Positions 52,276 through 61,855 of a DNA stretch of 64,000 nt are shown here, in pieces (position 1 is the stretch's first letter; each line of letters starts with the position of its first letter). The position numbers and the translations under genes were made by a program. The stretch lies in assembly GCF_005405305.1 (NCBI RefSeq), contig NZ_BJDU01000007.1:1-64000 (forward strand). Reading direction: 5' to 3'. Origin of the DNA: Companilactobacillus formosensis. GTDB lineage: Bacteria; Bacillota; Bacilli; Lactobacillales; Lactobacillaceae. The notes beneath the pieces are model-generated. The model saw only the letters and a list, made by a program, of their open reading frames with translations. It had not been told where the DNA came from and made no database searches.

Positions 52276-54200
52276 AGTGAATTTTGAACGGTCCAATTTA
52301 ACTGAGTTGAATATTGACCAGGTTCAATTTGGTTACTATTTACTTTTAGTAAGAGACCATCTTTTTTATTCCAAATTACTGAGGTCAAAGGCATATCACC
52401 ATCAGCTTCTTCAACCAAAACTTTATTCTTAATAGATTGAATAGAATTATTTATTTTATAAAATAAATTTGCACCGAGAATATCTCCTTTTTTATCTTGT
52501 AATGGATAGGCTTGTTTTACAAAGAGATATTTATTGCCAGTTTTTCTTTGGCTTCCTTCAACGGAAATTACTGCATGAGGGGCATTTGTGGCTGCTGTGC
52601 GATACTTGATAACACCTTTTTGAAATTGAGCGACAGGATCGAATTGAATGCTATGAGGATTGAGCGTGATTTGATTAGGCGTTAAATTAATTTGCAGTTT
52701 GTTACTCTCACTTTGGAAATCACTACTGTTATCAGTGGTTCCAGAAAAATAAGGAGTAGAGTCTATAGTCTGATCAGCATCGATCGTAGGTGTAGTCAAA
52801 TCGATTTCGACATTTTTAGTAGCGCTGATTTTAAAATCTTTCAAATTTATTATGAGTTCTTTTTGATTAATGAATTTATTGTTTACGATTTGATAATCAG
52901 CAGTATTTAGTGGCTGCTTATTTACTGTTATGCCGTCAATATTGAAATTTCGATTGTCATCCAATGGAAAAAGCGGGATGGAGAGCGATGAATTAGGAAA
53001 ATTTTTGTAGCCTGAATTGTAAATTTTAGAATTAATTACTAGTTTATCATTTGAACTGACTTTGTTTACAACTGAGTCAGTATTTTTTGCTGTATGGAAG
53101 GTAGTGTCTTCGATAGAACTTTTGATATTGATATTTGGATCAGTAGGTGGCAGGACGTTTAAAACGGCGTTATTAGTTCTGACGGTATTTTTTTTGACTG
53201 TGATTTGGGCATAGAATTCATCGCCATTTTCAGCTTTTGTTGTTGGTGTGGTTACGTAAGTTGTTGGATCAGTTTGAGTCTGCAACTGTGTTACTTGACC
53301 ATTCGTAGAGCGTTTGTACCAAGTGATTTTTGCTTTTGTGTCGTCACGTTTGTCGTCTTCATCAGTCTGTAGATGGAAAGTGGCTGGCTGATTAGCATGG
53401 ACCGTCTGATTATCTAAGCCGCCACCAATTTTAATAGTTTGAGGTTTGCTAGTTATGATGCTTCCATCGCTATTTTTGATTGAACCGATAATTTTAACTG
53501 TTCCAAATTTTCCGTCAGAATTAGCTACAATATGTCCATTCTCATCAATAGTGGCAAGATCAGGTTTGTCTAAACTCCAACTAATATCGCCGGTAGCGTC
53601 ATTTGGATCTGGATTTGCAGTGGCATATGCATCTTTAGGAACTATTCCGTTATTGGAAGAATCTTTAACGTTATATAGATAATTTTTATCGATAGTGATA
53701 TTTAAAAAATTAGCATCGACAGATTTTTTTAAAACATGAACTGTAATGACGTCAGAATAGAAACTATCTTTAGTAAAGATTCCTGAATAATAAGTATAAA
53801 GCTGAATGTAATAAGTTCCTGTTTGTTGTGGTGTATAAACCAAGGAATTTTTCGTTTCATTTGGAATTTGATTGAATTTGCCATCGTCATTGGAAATAAA
53901 CCAACGGTGATATACAGTTTCAAATGGATTAAGACTGAAACTCAAAGTAGAACGTACAGTGTGAGTAGTTATTTTGATAGGATCACCAACCGTCGTATAA
54001 TAGCTAGTCGTGGGTTGCTTATCAAAACCACCAGTGGCCCAAAAGCCAAATCCTCCAGTTGGATTTGGGGTGGGAGTGTGGTACTGAACGCTGGCAAGTG
54101 AATTGTCTGCTAAGATGGCTTCGGGATGTACAACAAAAAAGAGGCATAATGCTAAAACTAATGGCAGAATGAATTTCAATAGCGATAATATTGTTTTCAT
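52272..54200 (-). CDS. Secreted Ig-like protein with WxL-like C-terminus (paralogue)
   Basis: 642 aa, exported: signal peptide (KTILSLLKFILPLVLALCLFF, cut near ILADNS). Domain order follows the protein at 18887-20854: a GFWATGGFDKQP region matching GIWMTSGYNLQP there, an Ig/Big_2-like domain (ATGDISWSLDKPDLATID, matching FTGDIKWSIDNTDLATID), GGGLDNQTVHANQPATFHL, and a C-terminal domain with SVIWNKKDGLLLKVN ending LNWTVQNSL. The W-x-L triplet is W-T-V. GAGGAGG precedes the ATG. It lies against the coiA stop codon, on the opposite strand, inserted between coiA and spxH. Ligand unknown; a cell-surface role is inferred. Confidence 0.8.
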   Translation of the reverse strand: MKTILSLLKFILPLVLALCLFFVVHPEAILADNSLASVQYHTPTPNPTGGFGFWATGGFDKQPTTSYYTTVGDPIKITTHTVRSTLSFSLNPFETVYHRWFISNDDGKFNQIPNETKNSLVYTPQQTGTYYIQLYTYYSGIFTKDSFYSDVITVHVLKKSVDANFLNITIDKNYLYNVKDSSNNGIVPKDAYATANPDPNDATGDISWSLDKPDLATIDENGHIVANSDGKFGTVKIIGSIKNSDGSIITSKPQTIKIGGGLDNQTVHANQPATFHLQTDEDDKRDDTKAKITWYKRSTNGQVTQLQTQTDPTTYVTTPTTKAENGDEFYAQITVKKNTVRTNNAVLNVLPPTDPNINIKSSIEDTTFHTAKNTDSVVNKVSSNDKLVINSKIYNSGYKNFPNSSLSIPLFPLDDNRNFNIDGITVNKQPLNTADYQIVNNKFINQKELIINLKDFKISATKNVEIDLTTPTIDADQTIDSTPYFSGTTDNSSDFQSESNKLQINLTPNQITLNPHSIQFDPVAQFQKGVIKYRTAATNAPHAVISVEGSQRKTGNKYLFVKQAYPLQDKKGDILGANLFYKINNSIQSIKNKVLVEEADGDMPLTSVIWNKKDGLLLKVNSNQIEPGQYSTQLNWTVQNSL

Positions 54201-54352
54201 AAAATGTCCTCCTCAACTTGTGGTCTAAACCAATTCCAAGTATAACGGACAAATTATTTTTTAGAAAGAGAAATTGTCAATTTGTCAAATTATTTGTTTA
54301 CAAATTTGCACAAAAATATATAAAAATCAATAATTTGTTATAAATTTAGAAA

Positions 54353-54385
54353 TAAAAAAAGCCCTGCACTTTGTTAGTGTAGGGT
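54353..54385 (-). terminator. Terminator after spxH
   Basis: Read on the minus strand: CCCTACAC-TAACAAA-GTGCAGGG stem followed by seven T residues. It ends the spxH transcript before the promoter of the surface-protein gene. Confidence 0.88.
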
Positions 54386-54407
54386 TAATCCTTGTCATAC
54401 TGTTTAG

Positions 54408-55055
54408 CTATCTTCTGAATTTATCCAGACTAATGACGGTATCATTGTGAGCAAAATCTTGAGTATGAGGAAGTTCACGTTCCAACATAGCATTGATGTT
54501 GTTACTGATGCTTTCTTGAGAAGTTGAGTCTCCAAAGTTATCGATCATAACGCCAGGCTTTTCTTCATCTTCACAGTCGAAAACAATTGCTGTTGGCGCT
54601 TTTACAACATTCATTTCCATTGATAATTGTTGATCACGCTTCAAACCTTGGGCTACGCAAGAACTTTCTTTGTCAGCCATGATTGCTTTGTAATCAAGCC
54701 CACTATTATTAATTGCACGTTTGATAGTGTTATCATCAAAGGGATTGTTTAAAATATTTACTTGTTCTTGAAGATTCATTAAAAAGTTACGAGCTTTTTT
54801 ATTACCTTGACAAGAAGCAGCTTTGTAAAGTTTCGCTGCCTCAACAACTTGTTGTGAAGCAATGTTACGTTCCTCAATGTCGGTAATTTTGCAGCCTTGT
54901 AATTGCATATAATCATTAATTGTTGCCATATTATAGTTCGTTACGAAATGATATTGTGTATCTATGTCATGTTTTCTTGTGAAATCAATAATTGCTTGTT
55001 CCACCTTCAAACAATACGAACATAAGGGATTAATATATAAGAATACTTCCCACAT
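54408..55055 (-). CDS. spxH: ClpXP adaptor protein SpxH (YjbH)
   Basis: DsbA/thioredoxin-fold adaptor that presents Spx to ClpXP and so keeps the Spx regulon low in unstressed cells. 215 aa from the ATG at 55055 (GGAGGGA upstream). Seen: the N-terminal CxxC-type motif NPLCSYC, an all-helical insertion, VVKAPTAIVF near residue 165 and a short charged tail. Divergent from relQ, as in other Bacillota; mecA, coiA and spx lie close on one side, relQ, nadK and rluD on the other. Confidence 0.9.
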   Translation of the reverse strand: MWEVFLYINPLCSYCLKVEQAIIDFTRKHDIDTQYHFVTNYNMATINDYMQLQGCKITDIEERNIASQQVVEAAKLYKAASCQGNKKARNFLMNLQEQVNILNNPFDDNTIKRAINNSGLDYKAIMADKESSCVAQGLKRDQQLSMEMNVVKAPTAIVFDCEDEEKPGVMIDNFGDSTSQESISNNINAMLERELPHTQDFAHNDTVISLDKFRR

Positions 55056-55201
55056 TGTGATTCCCTCCATCTCTCTATTGCATAGTCATTCTACCAACAA
55101 TTTTTCAAAAGGTAAAATTATAAACTCAAACACTAATATTCAGAATTGAGTGAATCTTTCTTAAATGTACGATATATTAAAGTAAGTAAAGCGAGGTTAT
55201 T

Positions 55202-55855
55202 ATGTCAGAAATTAAATGGAATGAATTTTTGATACCTTATTCACAGGCAGTCGATGAGTTAAAAATCAAATTTAGAAATCTTCGCAAAGAATTTTTAGAA
55301 AAAAATGAGCATTCACCAATTGAGTTCGTAACGGGACGTGTTAAAACTGTTGATAGCATTAAAGAAAAAATGCGTCGTCGTTTTATCAAAGAAGATCTTT
55401 TGGAACAAGATATGCAAGATATTGCTGGGATTAGGATTCAGTGTCAGTTTGTGGAAGATATTTATGATGTGGCTAAATTATTGCATATTCGTGAAGATAT
55501 GCGTGTTATTGAAGAACGTGACTACATTGCTAACAGTAAACCTAGTGGTTATCGTTCATATCACGTTGTGATTGAATATCCGATTCAAACCGCTTCTGGT
55601 CAAAAGAATATTTTGGCAGAGATTCAGATTAGAACTTTAGCAATGAACTTTTGGTCTACGATTGAACATTCTTTGAACTATAAATATCAAGGCGATTTTC
55701 CAGAAGAAATCAATGAACGACTCAAACGTGCGGCAGAAGCTTCATTTATGCTAGATGAAGAAATGTCGAAAATTAGAGAAGAAATTCAAGATGCACAACA
55801 ATACTTTACCGATCGAAAACGAGATTTAAATAACCCTACGGAGCACGATAAATAA
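55202..55855 (+). CDS. relQ: Small alarmone synthetase RelQ
   Basis: Single-domain (p)ppGpp synthetase, 217 aa. Seen: the RelA/SpoT synthetase core with SIKEKMRRR, QDIAGIRIQC (metal/substrate Asp), KPSGYRSYHVVIEYP, and AEIQIRTLAMNFWSTIEHSLNYK. It lacks the hydrolase and TGS domains of Rel, so it is a stress- and transcription-controlled synthetase. First gene of relQ-nadK-rluD-mgtE; its stop shares one base with the nadK start. Confidence 0.95.
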   Translation: MSEIKWNEFLIPYSQAVDELKIKFRNLRKEFLEKNEHSPIEFVTGRVKTVDSIKEKMRRRFIKEDLLEQDMQDIAGIRIQCQFVEDIYDVAKLLHIREDMRVIEERDYIANSKPSGYRSYHVVIEYPIQTASGQKNILAEIQIRTLAMNFWSTIEHSLNYKYQGDFPEEINERLKRAAEASFMLDEEMSKIREEIQDAQQYFTDRKRDLNNPTEHDK

Positions 55856-56667
55856 TGAAATTATGGATTAATAATAATAGTAAAGAGCAATCAGTTGCAG
55901 CAGCTAACAAATTACGCAGTAAGTTATTGGATGCTGGATTGACTTTGGATCGAAGAGACCCACAATTAGTCATCAGTGTTGGTGGCGATGGTACGTTGTT
56001 AAGTACTTTTCACGCCTATGCTGCACATTTAGATAGAGTAAAATTCTTGGCTTTACATACAGGACATCTAGGCTTTTATTCTGATTGGACTGATACAGAA
56101 ATTGACGAATTAGCTGATTTGATTATTAAATGTCAAGATAATATCCCATCAACTAGTTATCCACTTTTGGACGTGATGGTTGAAAATAAAGAAGGCTCAT
56201 TGTTCCATGGAATTGCTATCAATGAAATCGTAGTTAGACGTTTGTCTTCTTTGACTATGAAAACAAGGGTCGACTTAGATAAAGAATTCTTTGAAAATTT
56301 CCGTGGAGATGGTTTATGTTTTGCGACTCCTACGGGATCAACGGCTTATTCTAAATCAATTGGTGGGGCCTTAATTCATCCGAAAATCAGTGTTTTCCAA
56401 ATGATTGAGATTGCTTCGATCAATAACCGAGTTTATCGGACAATTTCTTCACCAATCATTATTCCGCATAATCAAAGAGTAGATCTTTATCCACAGACAG
56501 CTGACGATTATGTAATCAGTTGCGATGGAATCACTACTAAATTGAAAAACGTACGTCGGATTACGATCAAGCTAAATTATCAACGCGCCCAATTTGCCCA
56601 ATATCGACATCGACACTTCTGGACTAGAGTAGAGACAGCTTTCTTAGGACAAGATGAACCAAAATAA
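55855..56667 (+). CDS. nadK: NAD kinase
   Basis: Phosphorylates NAD to NADP. 270 aa. Seen: the Walker-like SVGGDGTLLSTFH near residue 43, the NE-motif AINEIVVRR, and TPTGSTAYSKSIGGAL with the conserved serine/threonine patch. Joined to relQ by a TAATG-type overlap and to rluD by 14 bp, so translation is coupled across the operon. Confidence 0.96.
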   Translation: MKLWINNNSKEQSVAAANKLRSKLLDAGLTLDRRDPQLVISVGGDGTLLSTFHAYAAHLDRVKFLALHTGHLGFYSDWTDTEIDELADLIIKCQDNIPSTSYPLLDVMVENKEGSLFHGIAINEIVVRRLSSLTMKTRVDLDKEFFENFRGDGLCFATPTGSTAYSKSIGGALIHPKISVFQMIEIASINNRVYRTISSPIIIPHNQRVDLYPQTADDYVISCDGITTKLKNVRRITIKLNYQRAQFAQYRHRHFWTRVETAFLGQDEPK

Positions 56668-57574
56668 CCGTTTTTTGAAGTTTACGATTGGTGACGATGA
56701 TAAAAAAATAGTCCGCAAATTTTTAGTTCAACACAAATTTTCCTCTAGTCAATTACATAACTTAAAAAATAAAGGTGGACAAATTTTTGTGAATCATAAG
56801 CAACGTCATTTTAATTATCCGCTAAAAAAAGGTGATCAAATCTTAATAGTTCTTAATTCAGAAGAGCCCTCTGATTTGATTGAACCAATGCCAGGTAAAG
56901 TAGATGTCGTGTTTGAAGATAGTTATCTATTGGTTGTCAACAAGCCACCAGGGATTGCTAGTCTGCCTGCAAAGGCCAAAGACAGTAAGACGATGGCAAA
57001 TGTAGTCAAATCTTATTTGATCGATAAAAAAGAGAATAGTTCGATTCATTTAGTTACTCGTTTGGATCGAAATACTTCAGGATTGATGGTTTTCGCTAAA
57101 ACATCGTATGCACATTCGTTATTAGACCGAATTTTACATACGGAAGATTTTCAAAAGTTTTATTTAGCGATGGTTTATGGTCAAGTATCACCAGAAAAAG
57201 GTTTGATCGACTTACCGATTGGAATCGATCCGCAGGCTTTTTATATGCGAAATATCGATCATAATCTTGGTAAACCATCAAAAACTCTGTACGAAACGGT
57301 CGAGAAATTTGCTGGTGCCAGTTTATTAAAATTGAAATTATTGACAGGTCGAACACACCAAATTCGCGTCCATTTGACGGCAATTGGTCATCCGATAATT
57401 GGAGACGATATGTATAGCAAAAAAATTGATCCTCGAATGAGTCGTCAAGCCTTGCATTGTTATCGTTTAAATATAGTTCATCCTGTTACTAAAAAGTTAT
57501 TAAAATTAACCGCGCCATTACCGAAAGATATGGTAATGTTAAAGAGTGTGTTAAGGGGTGAGAAGAATGGATGA
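56654..57574 (+). CDS. rluD: RluD-type pseudouridine synthase (YjbO)
   Basis: rRNA/tRNA uridine isomerase of the RluA family, 306 aa. Seen: an N-terminal S4-like segment, HRLD-equivalent catalytic motif TRLDRNTSGLMVFAKT (Asp), RTHQIRVHLTAIGHPIIGD and LHCYRLNIVHP. The exact uridine cannot be told from sequence; in this operon position the Bacillus counterpart is yjbO. Overlaps nadK by 14 bp and mgtE by 8 bp. Confidence 0.92.
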   Translation: MNQNNRFLKFTIGDDDKKIVRKFLVQHKFSSSQLHNLKNKGGQIFVNHKQRHFNYPLKKGDQILIVLNSEEPSDLIEPMPGKVDVVFEDSYLLVVNKPPGIASLPAKAKDSKTMANVVKSYLIDKKENSSIHLVTRLDRNTSGLMVFAKTSYAHSLLDRILHTEDFQKFYLAMVYGQVSPEKGLIDLPIGIDPQAFYMRNIDHNLGKPSKTLYETVEKFAGASLLKLKLLTGRTHQIRVHLTAIGHPIIGDDMYSKKIDPRMSRQALHCYRLNIVHPVTKKLLKLTAPLPKDMVMLKSVLRGEKNG

Positions 57575-58940
57575 AAACGAAAAAAGACTCCAAGATAAAT
57601 TTTCGCAATTGAAGAACTATCTTGATGAAGGTGATAAAAAGCGATTTCGAAAAACTTATTTAGATATGCACTTTTATGACCAGAGTACTTTTTACCTCAC
57701 GTTGAATAAACCTGAACGAATGACGCTTTATTCAATTTTGGAACCGGACGAAATGGGAGATATGTTCGATACCATTGAAGATGATAATCCTAAAATTCCT
57801 GAACTTTTGAAGGAAATGGATCTTAATTACGCTTCAAAAATGTTGAACGATATGTATGATGATAATGCCGCTGATGTTTTAGAACATTTGGATAAGGTCG
57901 ATGTCGACCGATTCCTAGGTCAGATGCCACGTAATGATGCCAATAATTTACGTGGACTATTGCACTATGACACTGAAACTGCCGGTGGTATCATGACGAC
58001 CGACTACGTAGAGTTTCATGAGGAAGAGACAGCAGCTGAGGCAATCAGAGCTTTGAAAAAGTTCGCTAAGACTGCTGAAACAATTTATTATATTTACATT
58101 TTGGATCACCACGATGATTTAGTTGGCGTTATGTCGTTGCGTGATTTGATTTTACTTGAAGACGACGATACTTTAAGTGAAAAAATGAATAGTGATATTA
58201 TTACGGTCAATGTTGATGCGGAACAAGCTGAAGTTGCTCAAGTCTTTAGAGATTACGAGTTTTTAGCCGTTCCCGTTGTTGACCATTCAAACAAATTAGT
58301 TGGTATCGTTACAGTTGATGATGTTATTGAAGTTATTGATGATGAAGCCCAACAAGATTACTCCGGTTTGGCCGGTGTTAGTATGGACGAGACTAATAAC
58401 GATGGTCCCTTCAAAGCAGCTTCAAAGCGTTTGCCTTGGTTGATCACACTGTTGCTTCTAAGTATGATCACTGCTACCTTGATTAATCATTACGAAAACT
58501 TGTTAGCTGAAGCGAGTATTTTAGCGGTCTTTATTTCAACAATCACTGGTACAGCTGGTAATGCTGGTACGCAAAGTTTGGCTGTGGCAGTTAGGCGTTT
58601 AGCAGTTGAAGAAATAAATCGCCATGAATTTTTAAAATTATTGATCAAAGAGTTGGTCACTGGTTTTGTAACAGGCTTAGTAACAGGTGCTGCAGTCTTG
58701 CTATTAGTAGGAATTTGGAAACATAATTTCGTCTTAGGGATGGTCATTGGGTTAGCCATGTGTGCTGCTATTACGGTAGCTAACTTAGCTGGTAGTTTTA
58801 TTCCAATGTTAATGTCTAGCTTTGGATTCGATCCAGCGGTCGCCAGTGGTCCATTTATTTCCACCTTAAGTGATTTAACTAGTGTCTTAATTTATTTCAG
58901 TATTGCTGGAGTGTTCATGCAATACTTTATCAAAGTGTAA
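57567..58940 (+). CDS. mgtE: Magnesium transporter MgtE
   Basis: Magnesium channel/transporter, 457 aa from the ATG at 57567 (AAGGGGTGAG upstream). Seen: N-domain (about 15-130) of short helices, a CBS pair (about 135-260, with TTDYVEFHEEETAAEAI and VGVMSLRDLI... VVDHSNKLVGIVTVDDV) that gates by magnesium, a linker helix, and five C-terminal membrane segments with GTAGNAGTQS and PFISTLSDLTSVLIYFS. No M-box riboswitch is visible; it belongs to the relQ operon. A terminator lies about 70 bp downstream. Confidence 0.94.
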   Translation: MDENEKRLQDKFSQLKNYLDEGDKKRFRKTYLDMHFYDQSTFYLTLNKPERMTLYSILEPDEMGDMFDTIEDDNPKIPELLKEMDLNYASKMLNDMYDDNAADVLEHLDKVDVDRFLGQMPRNDANNLRGLLHYDTETAGGIMTTDYVEFHEEETAAEAIRALKKFAKTAETIYYIYILDHHDDLVGVMSLRDLILLEDDDTLSEKMNSDIITVNVDAEQAEVAQVFRDYEFLAVPVVDHSNKLVGIVTVDDVIEVIDDEAQQDYSGLAGVSMDETNNDGPFKAASKRLPWLITLLLLSMITATLINHYENLLAEASILAVFISTITGTAGNAGTQSLAVAVRRLAVEEINRHEFLKLLIKELVTGFVTGLVTGAAVLLLVGIWKHNFVLGMVIGLAMCAAITVANLAGSFIPMLMSSFGFDPAVASGPFISTLSDLTSVLIYFSIAGVFMQYFIKV

Positions 58941-59008
58941 AAAAACTGTATTGATTAATGGAAGTATTCCGGACTTTATAGTGGTTCTGTTTTTTAATAT
59001 CAGCAAAT

Positions 59009-59055
59009 CAAAAGCCTCTATTGGGAGTGTATTCTCCAAATAGAGGCTTTTTTTG
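59009..59055 (+). terminator. Terminator after mgtE
   Basis: AAAAGCCTCTATT and AATAGAGGCTTTT form a 13-bp stem with a loop that itself folds (GGAG/CTCC), followed by T residues. The 115 bp to cutC hold no feature I can support. Confidence 0.92.
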
Positions 59056-59170
59056 ATCTTGAATTATATGAAATGTAACTCGGTAGAGACAGTTTTACGA
59101 TGCTCAAGTGGCAGTTTGATATTGACCTAATTTAGAAAAGAACTAACTTTCCTAGTCAATACAGCTTTTT

Positions 59171-59821
59171 TTATTGAATATCAGCAATAATTTTTGTACC
59201 GTGTAATTCTTTAACGCCTAATTCTTTAGCAATTGTGTCACAATTCTCAAAATTAACACCGCCACCAGGTAAAATAGTAATTCTACCGTCTGCATAGTCG
59301 ATGTATTTCTTGATATTGTCTAAAGTTTGGTCGATTGGTGTCGTTAGTGGCCCACCGTGAGTCAAGATGCGGTCAACGTCGTGATCTACTAACCAATCAA
59401 TAGCTGATTTTTTGCTGTCCTCAGCTAAGGCATCAAAAGCCATATGAAAGACGATTTGCATGCCACTGGAAGCAGCAATCAGTTGTTCCATAGCATCTTC
59501 GTCCAAATTTCCATCCTTAGTCAAAGCTCCAAAAGCTACGCCATCAACACCTAATTTTTGAGCTTGGAATAAATCAGCTTCCATCATCTTAATTTCTAAA
59601 TCATTATATACAAAATCTCCACCACGAGGACGGATCATTTCAACGACAGGAACAGACTTCTCTTGAAGGTATTTAGTAGCTTCTTGTAAAACACCAAAAC
59701 TAGGAGTAGTTCCTCCAACAGCTAGATTGTCATTTAATTCGATTCGATTAGCACCTTTTAAAACCGCAGCAGGAATCTTAGTGAAATTTTCTACAGCAAC
59801 TTCTTTATAAATAATGTTCAA
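59171..59821 (-). CDS. cutC: Copper homeostasis protein CutC family
   Basis: TIM-barrel protein linked to copper homeostasis, 216 aa. Its biochemical role is unsettled in the family. Seen: the N-terminal YKEVAVENFT, IELNDNLAVGGTTPSFG, VEMIRPRGGDFVY, VAFGALTKDGNLD, VFHMAFDAL and ILTHGGPLTTPI, all typical of CutC. Start is odd: TTG at 59821 directly abuts the AAAGAGGGG ribosome site, leaving no usable spacing. An ATT six bases on (59815) has ideal spacing and matches where CutC proteins usually begin (MIKEV...). So the real start may be AUU, or the TTG. Confidence 0.88.
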   Translation of the reverse strand: MNIIYKEVAVENFTKIPAAVLKGANRIELNDNLAVGGTTPSFGVLQEATKYLQEKSVPVVEMIRPRGGDFVYNDLEIKMMEADLFQAQKLGVDGVAFGALTKDGNLDEDAMEQLIAASSGMQIVFHMAFDALAEDSKKSAIDWLVDHDVDRILTHGGPLTTPIDQTLDNIKKYIDYADGRITILPGGGVNFENCDTIAKELGVKELHGTKIIADIQ

Positions 59822-59861
59822 CCCCTCTTTTTATCAGTATCTTTATTCTAACAATTTTGAA

Positions 59862-59886
59862 CAAAAAAAGAACGTCCGAAGACGTC
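59862..59886 (-). terminator. Terminator after uppP
   Basis: Minus-strand stem GACGTC-TTCG-GACGTTC with a stable TTCG loop, followed by seven T residues. It ends the uppP transcript upstream of cutC. Confidence 0.9.
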
Positions 59887-59893
59887 CAATATG

Positions 59894-60730
59894 TTATACA
59901 AAACTTTTGATTCCAAAGTATGCGATGACAATGATTGCCAAGATGATACGATACCAACCAAAAGCCTTGAAGTCGTTACGTTTGATGTAATCAAGCAAGA
60001 ACTTGATAGAAGCGTAAGCAACAATGAATGAAACTAATGTACCAACAAGTAGGATAATAGTTTGGTCCCCAGTAAAAGTATTGCCTTTCATGAAATACTT
60101 ACCAATCTTCAAAAGACTAGCACCAAACATAGTTGGAATAGCTAAGAAAAATGAGAACTCAGTTGCGACAAAACGAGAAGTACCGACTGTCATACCACCT
60201 AAAATAGTTGCCCCAGAACGAGAAGTACCGGGAACTAGTGATAGGACTTGGAAAAGACCAATTGTAAAGGCAGTTTTGTATGAAAGTTGATCTAAGTCTT
60301 CAACTTGAGGACGTTTATTCTTCAACCAATTTTCGACGACAATGAATAAAATACCATAAATTAACAATGTGGCCGAGATAACTTGCCAGCTAGTAAGATG
60401 AGCATCCATCCAGTCGTTTAAAGGAAGTCCAATAACTACTGAAGGTATGATAGCAACCAAAACTTTGAACCAGATACTCCAAGTTTGATTTTTCTCACGA
60501 TGATTTTTCTTAGGTGAGAAAGGATTCAATTTGTGGAAGTAGATGAGGATAACCGCTAAGATTGCCCCGAATTGAATAACTACCATGAACATGTTGATAA
60601 AAGCTGTAGATTCATTTAATTTGATGAATTCATCAGCTAAGTACAAGTGTCCAGTTGAACTGATAGGTAGAAATTCTGTAAAACCTTCGATAATACCCAA
60701 AATGATGGTTTTAATAATTTCAATGAACAT
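59894..60730 (-). CDS. uppP: Undecaprenyl-diphosphatase UppP (BacA)
   Basis: Integral membrane enzyme that dephosphorylates undecaprenyl diphosphate and so recycles the lipid carrier of peptidoglycan; overproduction gives bacitracin resistance. 278 aa. Seen: motif [15 protein letters not shown] with catalytic Glu and Ser, [13 protein letters not shown] with the Arg/Ser pair, and about eight membrane segments. AGGAGA before the ATG. Monocistronic with its own terminator. Confidence 0.96.
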   Translation of the reverse strand: MFIEIIKTIILGIIEGFTEFLPISSTGHLYLADEFIKLNESTAFINMFMVVIQFGAILAVILIYFHKLNPFSPKKNHREKNQTWSIWFKVLVAIIPSVVIGLPLNDWMDAHLTSWQVISATLLIYGILFIVVENWLKNKRPQVEDLDQLSYKTAFTIGLFQVLSLVPGTSRSGATILGGMTVGTSRFVATEFSFFLAIPTMFGASLLKIGKYFMKGNTFTGDQTIILLVGTLVSFIVAYASIKFLLDYIKRNDFKAFGWYRIILAIIVIAYFGIKSFV

Positions 60731-60763
60731 AATTAATAATATTCTCCTGAATTAAATTTGGAA

Positions 60764-61780
60764 CTAGATAAAGTGTACACAAACACACTCAGGAATGGAA
60801 ATTTTATTTTCTAAAGGTGTTAGATTTCCTTTGTTAGGATTGCGTTTGAAGATAGTTAAGTCATCGCTATCTTGGTTAGCAGCTAACAAATACTTTTCTG
60901 AAGGATCTAACTCAAAATCACGAGGACCATTACCGTTAGTTGAAACTGTGTTGAGTTTCTTTAGACGGTCGCCATTTTTGTCGATGCTGAAAGTAGCAAT
61001 TGTGTCAGCACCACGAGTTGAAACATACAAGAATTTACCATCCTTAGAAATACGGATAGCAGCTGTTGTATTTTTTTGTTCATCTTTGGCAGCTTCAACT
61101 TCGTCGACTAATGTCAAACCAGCAGTTTCTGCATCATATTCCATAACTAAAACTTTTGAAGATAATTCGCAAGCAACGTAAACGATTGGCTTTGTTGGAT
61201 GGAAGACTAAATGTCTAGGAGCATAACCAGCTGGGGCAATGTAATTATTCATCAATTTTGGCTCTTTAGGATCATCAATGTTGTAAATATAAATACGGTC
61301 AGCACCGTAATCACAAATAATCAATTTGCCATCAGGAGTCAAAGCACTGAAATGAGGTTTGGATTGATCTTGTTCAGTACGAGGACCATGTCCTTCAAAT
61401 TTGACTTCTGAGTAATGCTCAATTTTGCCATCATCAGTTAAATGATCGATCTTTACCTTGCTCAAGTGGAAGTAGGCACTAAAAATCAAATTGCGACTAG
61501 GGTCAAATTTAACGTAAGATGGGGAAGTTTCTTCTGAAAAATCCTCATCCAAAAGCTTAGGCTCATTATTAATGTCGTAAACTACGATACCGCCACGATC
61601 ATCTTTTTTAGCTAAGGCAATCAATTTCATATCATTAGTTACATCGATATATGTTGGTCCGTTTAATTCGACCAATACTTTAGGTGTAGTCAATTCACCA
61701 GTTTCTGAGTTGAAATCGGCAGAATAAACACCTTTACCAGTCTTTTTTGTGTAACCGCTTAAAAGAAGCTTTTCAATCAT
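60764..61780 (-). CDS. Lactonase-family beta-propeller (6-phosphogluconolactonase-like)
   Basis: 338 aa, seven-bladed beta-propeller of the lactonase family (PF10282 type). Members include 6-phosphogluconolactonase (YbhE/Pgl) that would feed the pentose phosphate route, but others are uncharacterised. Seen: repeated propeller strands, such as LFSAYFHLSKVKID, the HGPRTEQDQSKPHFSALTPDG segment, APRHLVFHPTKP and GPRDFELDPSEKYL. The adjacent blades are spaced about 45-50 residues. A good ribosome site (GGAGG) precedes the ATG. Function as lactonase is inferred. Confidence 0.88.
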   Translation of the reverse strand: MIEKLLLSGYTKKTGKGVYSADFNSETGELTTPKVLVELNGPTYIDVTNDMKLIALAKKDDRGGIVVYDINNEPKLLDEDFSEETSPSYVKFDPSRNLIFSAYFHLSKVKIDHLTDDGKIEHYSEVKFEGHGPRTEQDQSKPHFSALTPDGKLIICDYGADRIYIYNIDDPKEPKLMNNYIAPAGYAPRHLVFHPTKPIVYVACELSSKVLVMEYDAETAGLTLVDEVEAAKDEQKNTTAAIRISKDGKFLYVSTRGADTIATFSIDKNGDRLKKLNTVSTNGNGPRDFELDPSEKYLLAANQDSDDLTIFKRNPNKGNLTPLENKISIPECVCVHFI

Positions 61781-61855
61781 TACAATTCCTCCAAATAATG
61801 TATAGTATTATAATATACAGTATAATCTTTGTATAAAAATTTTGGGGAGCAATCT

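Noticed and set aside
58490..58864. 124-codon minus-strand frame inside mgtE
   Set aside because: Antisense shadow of membrane-segment codons; no ribosome site.
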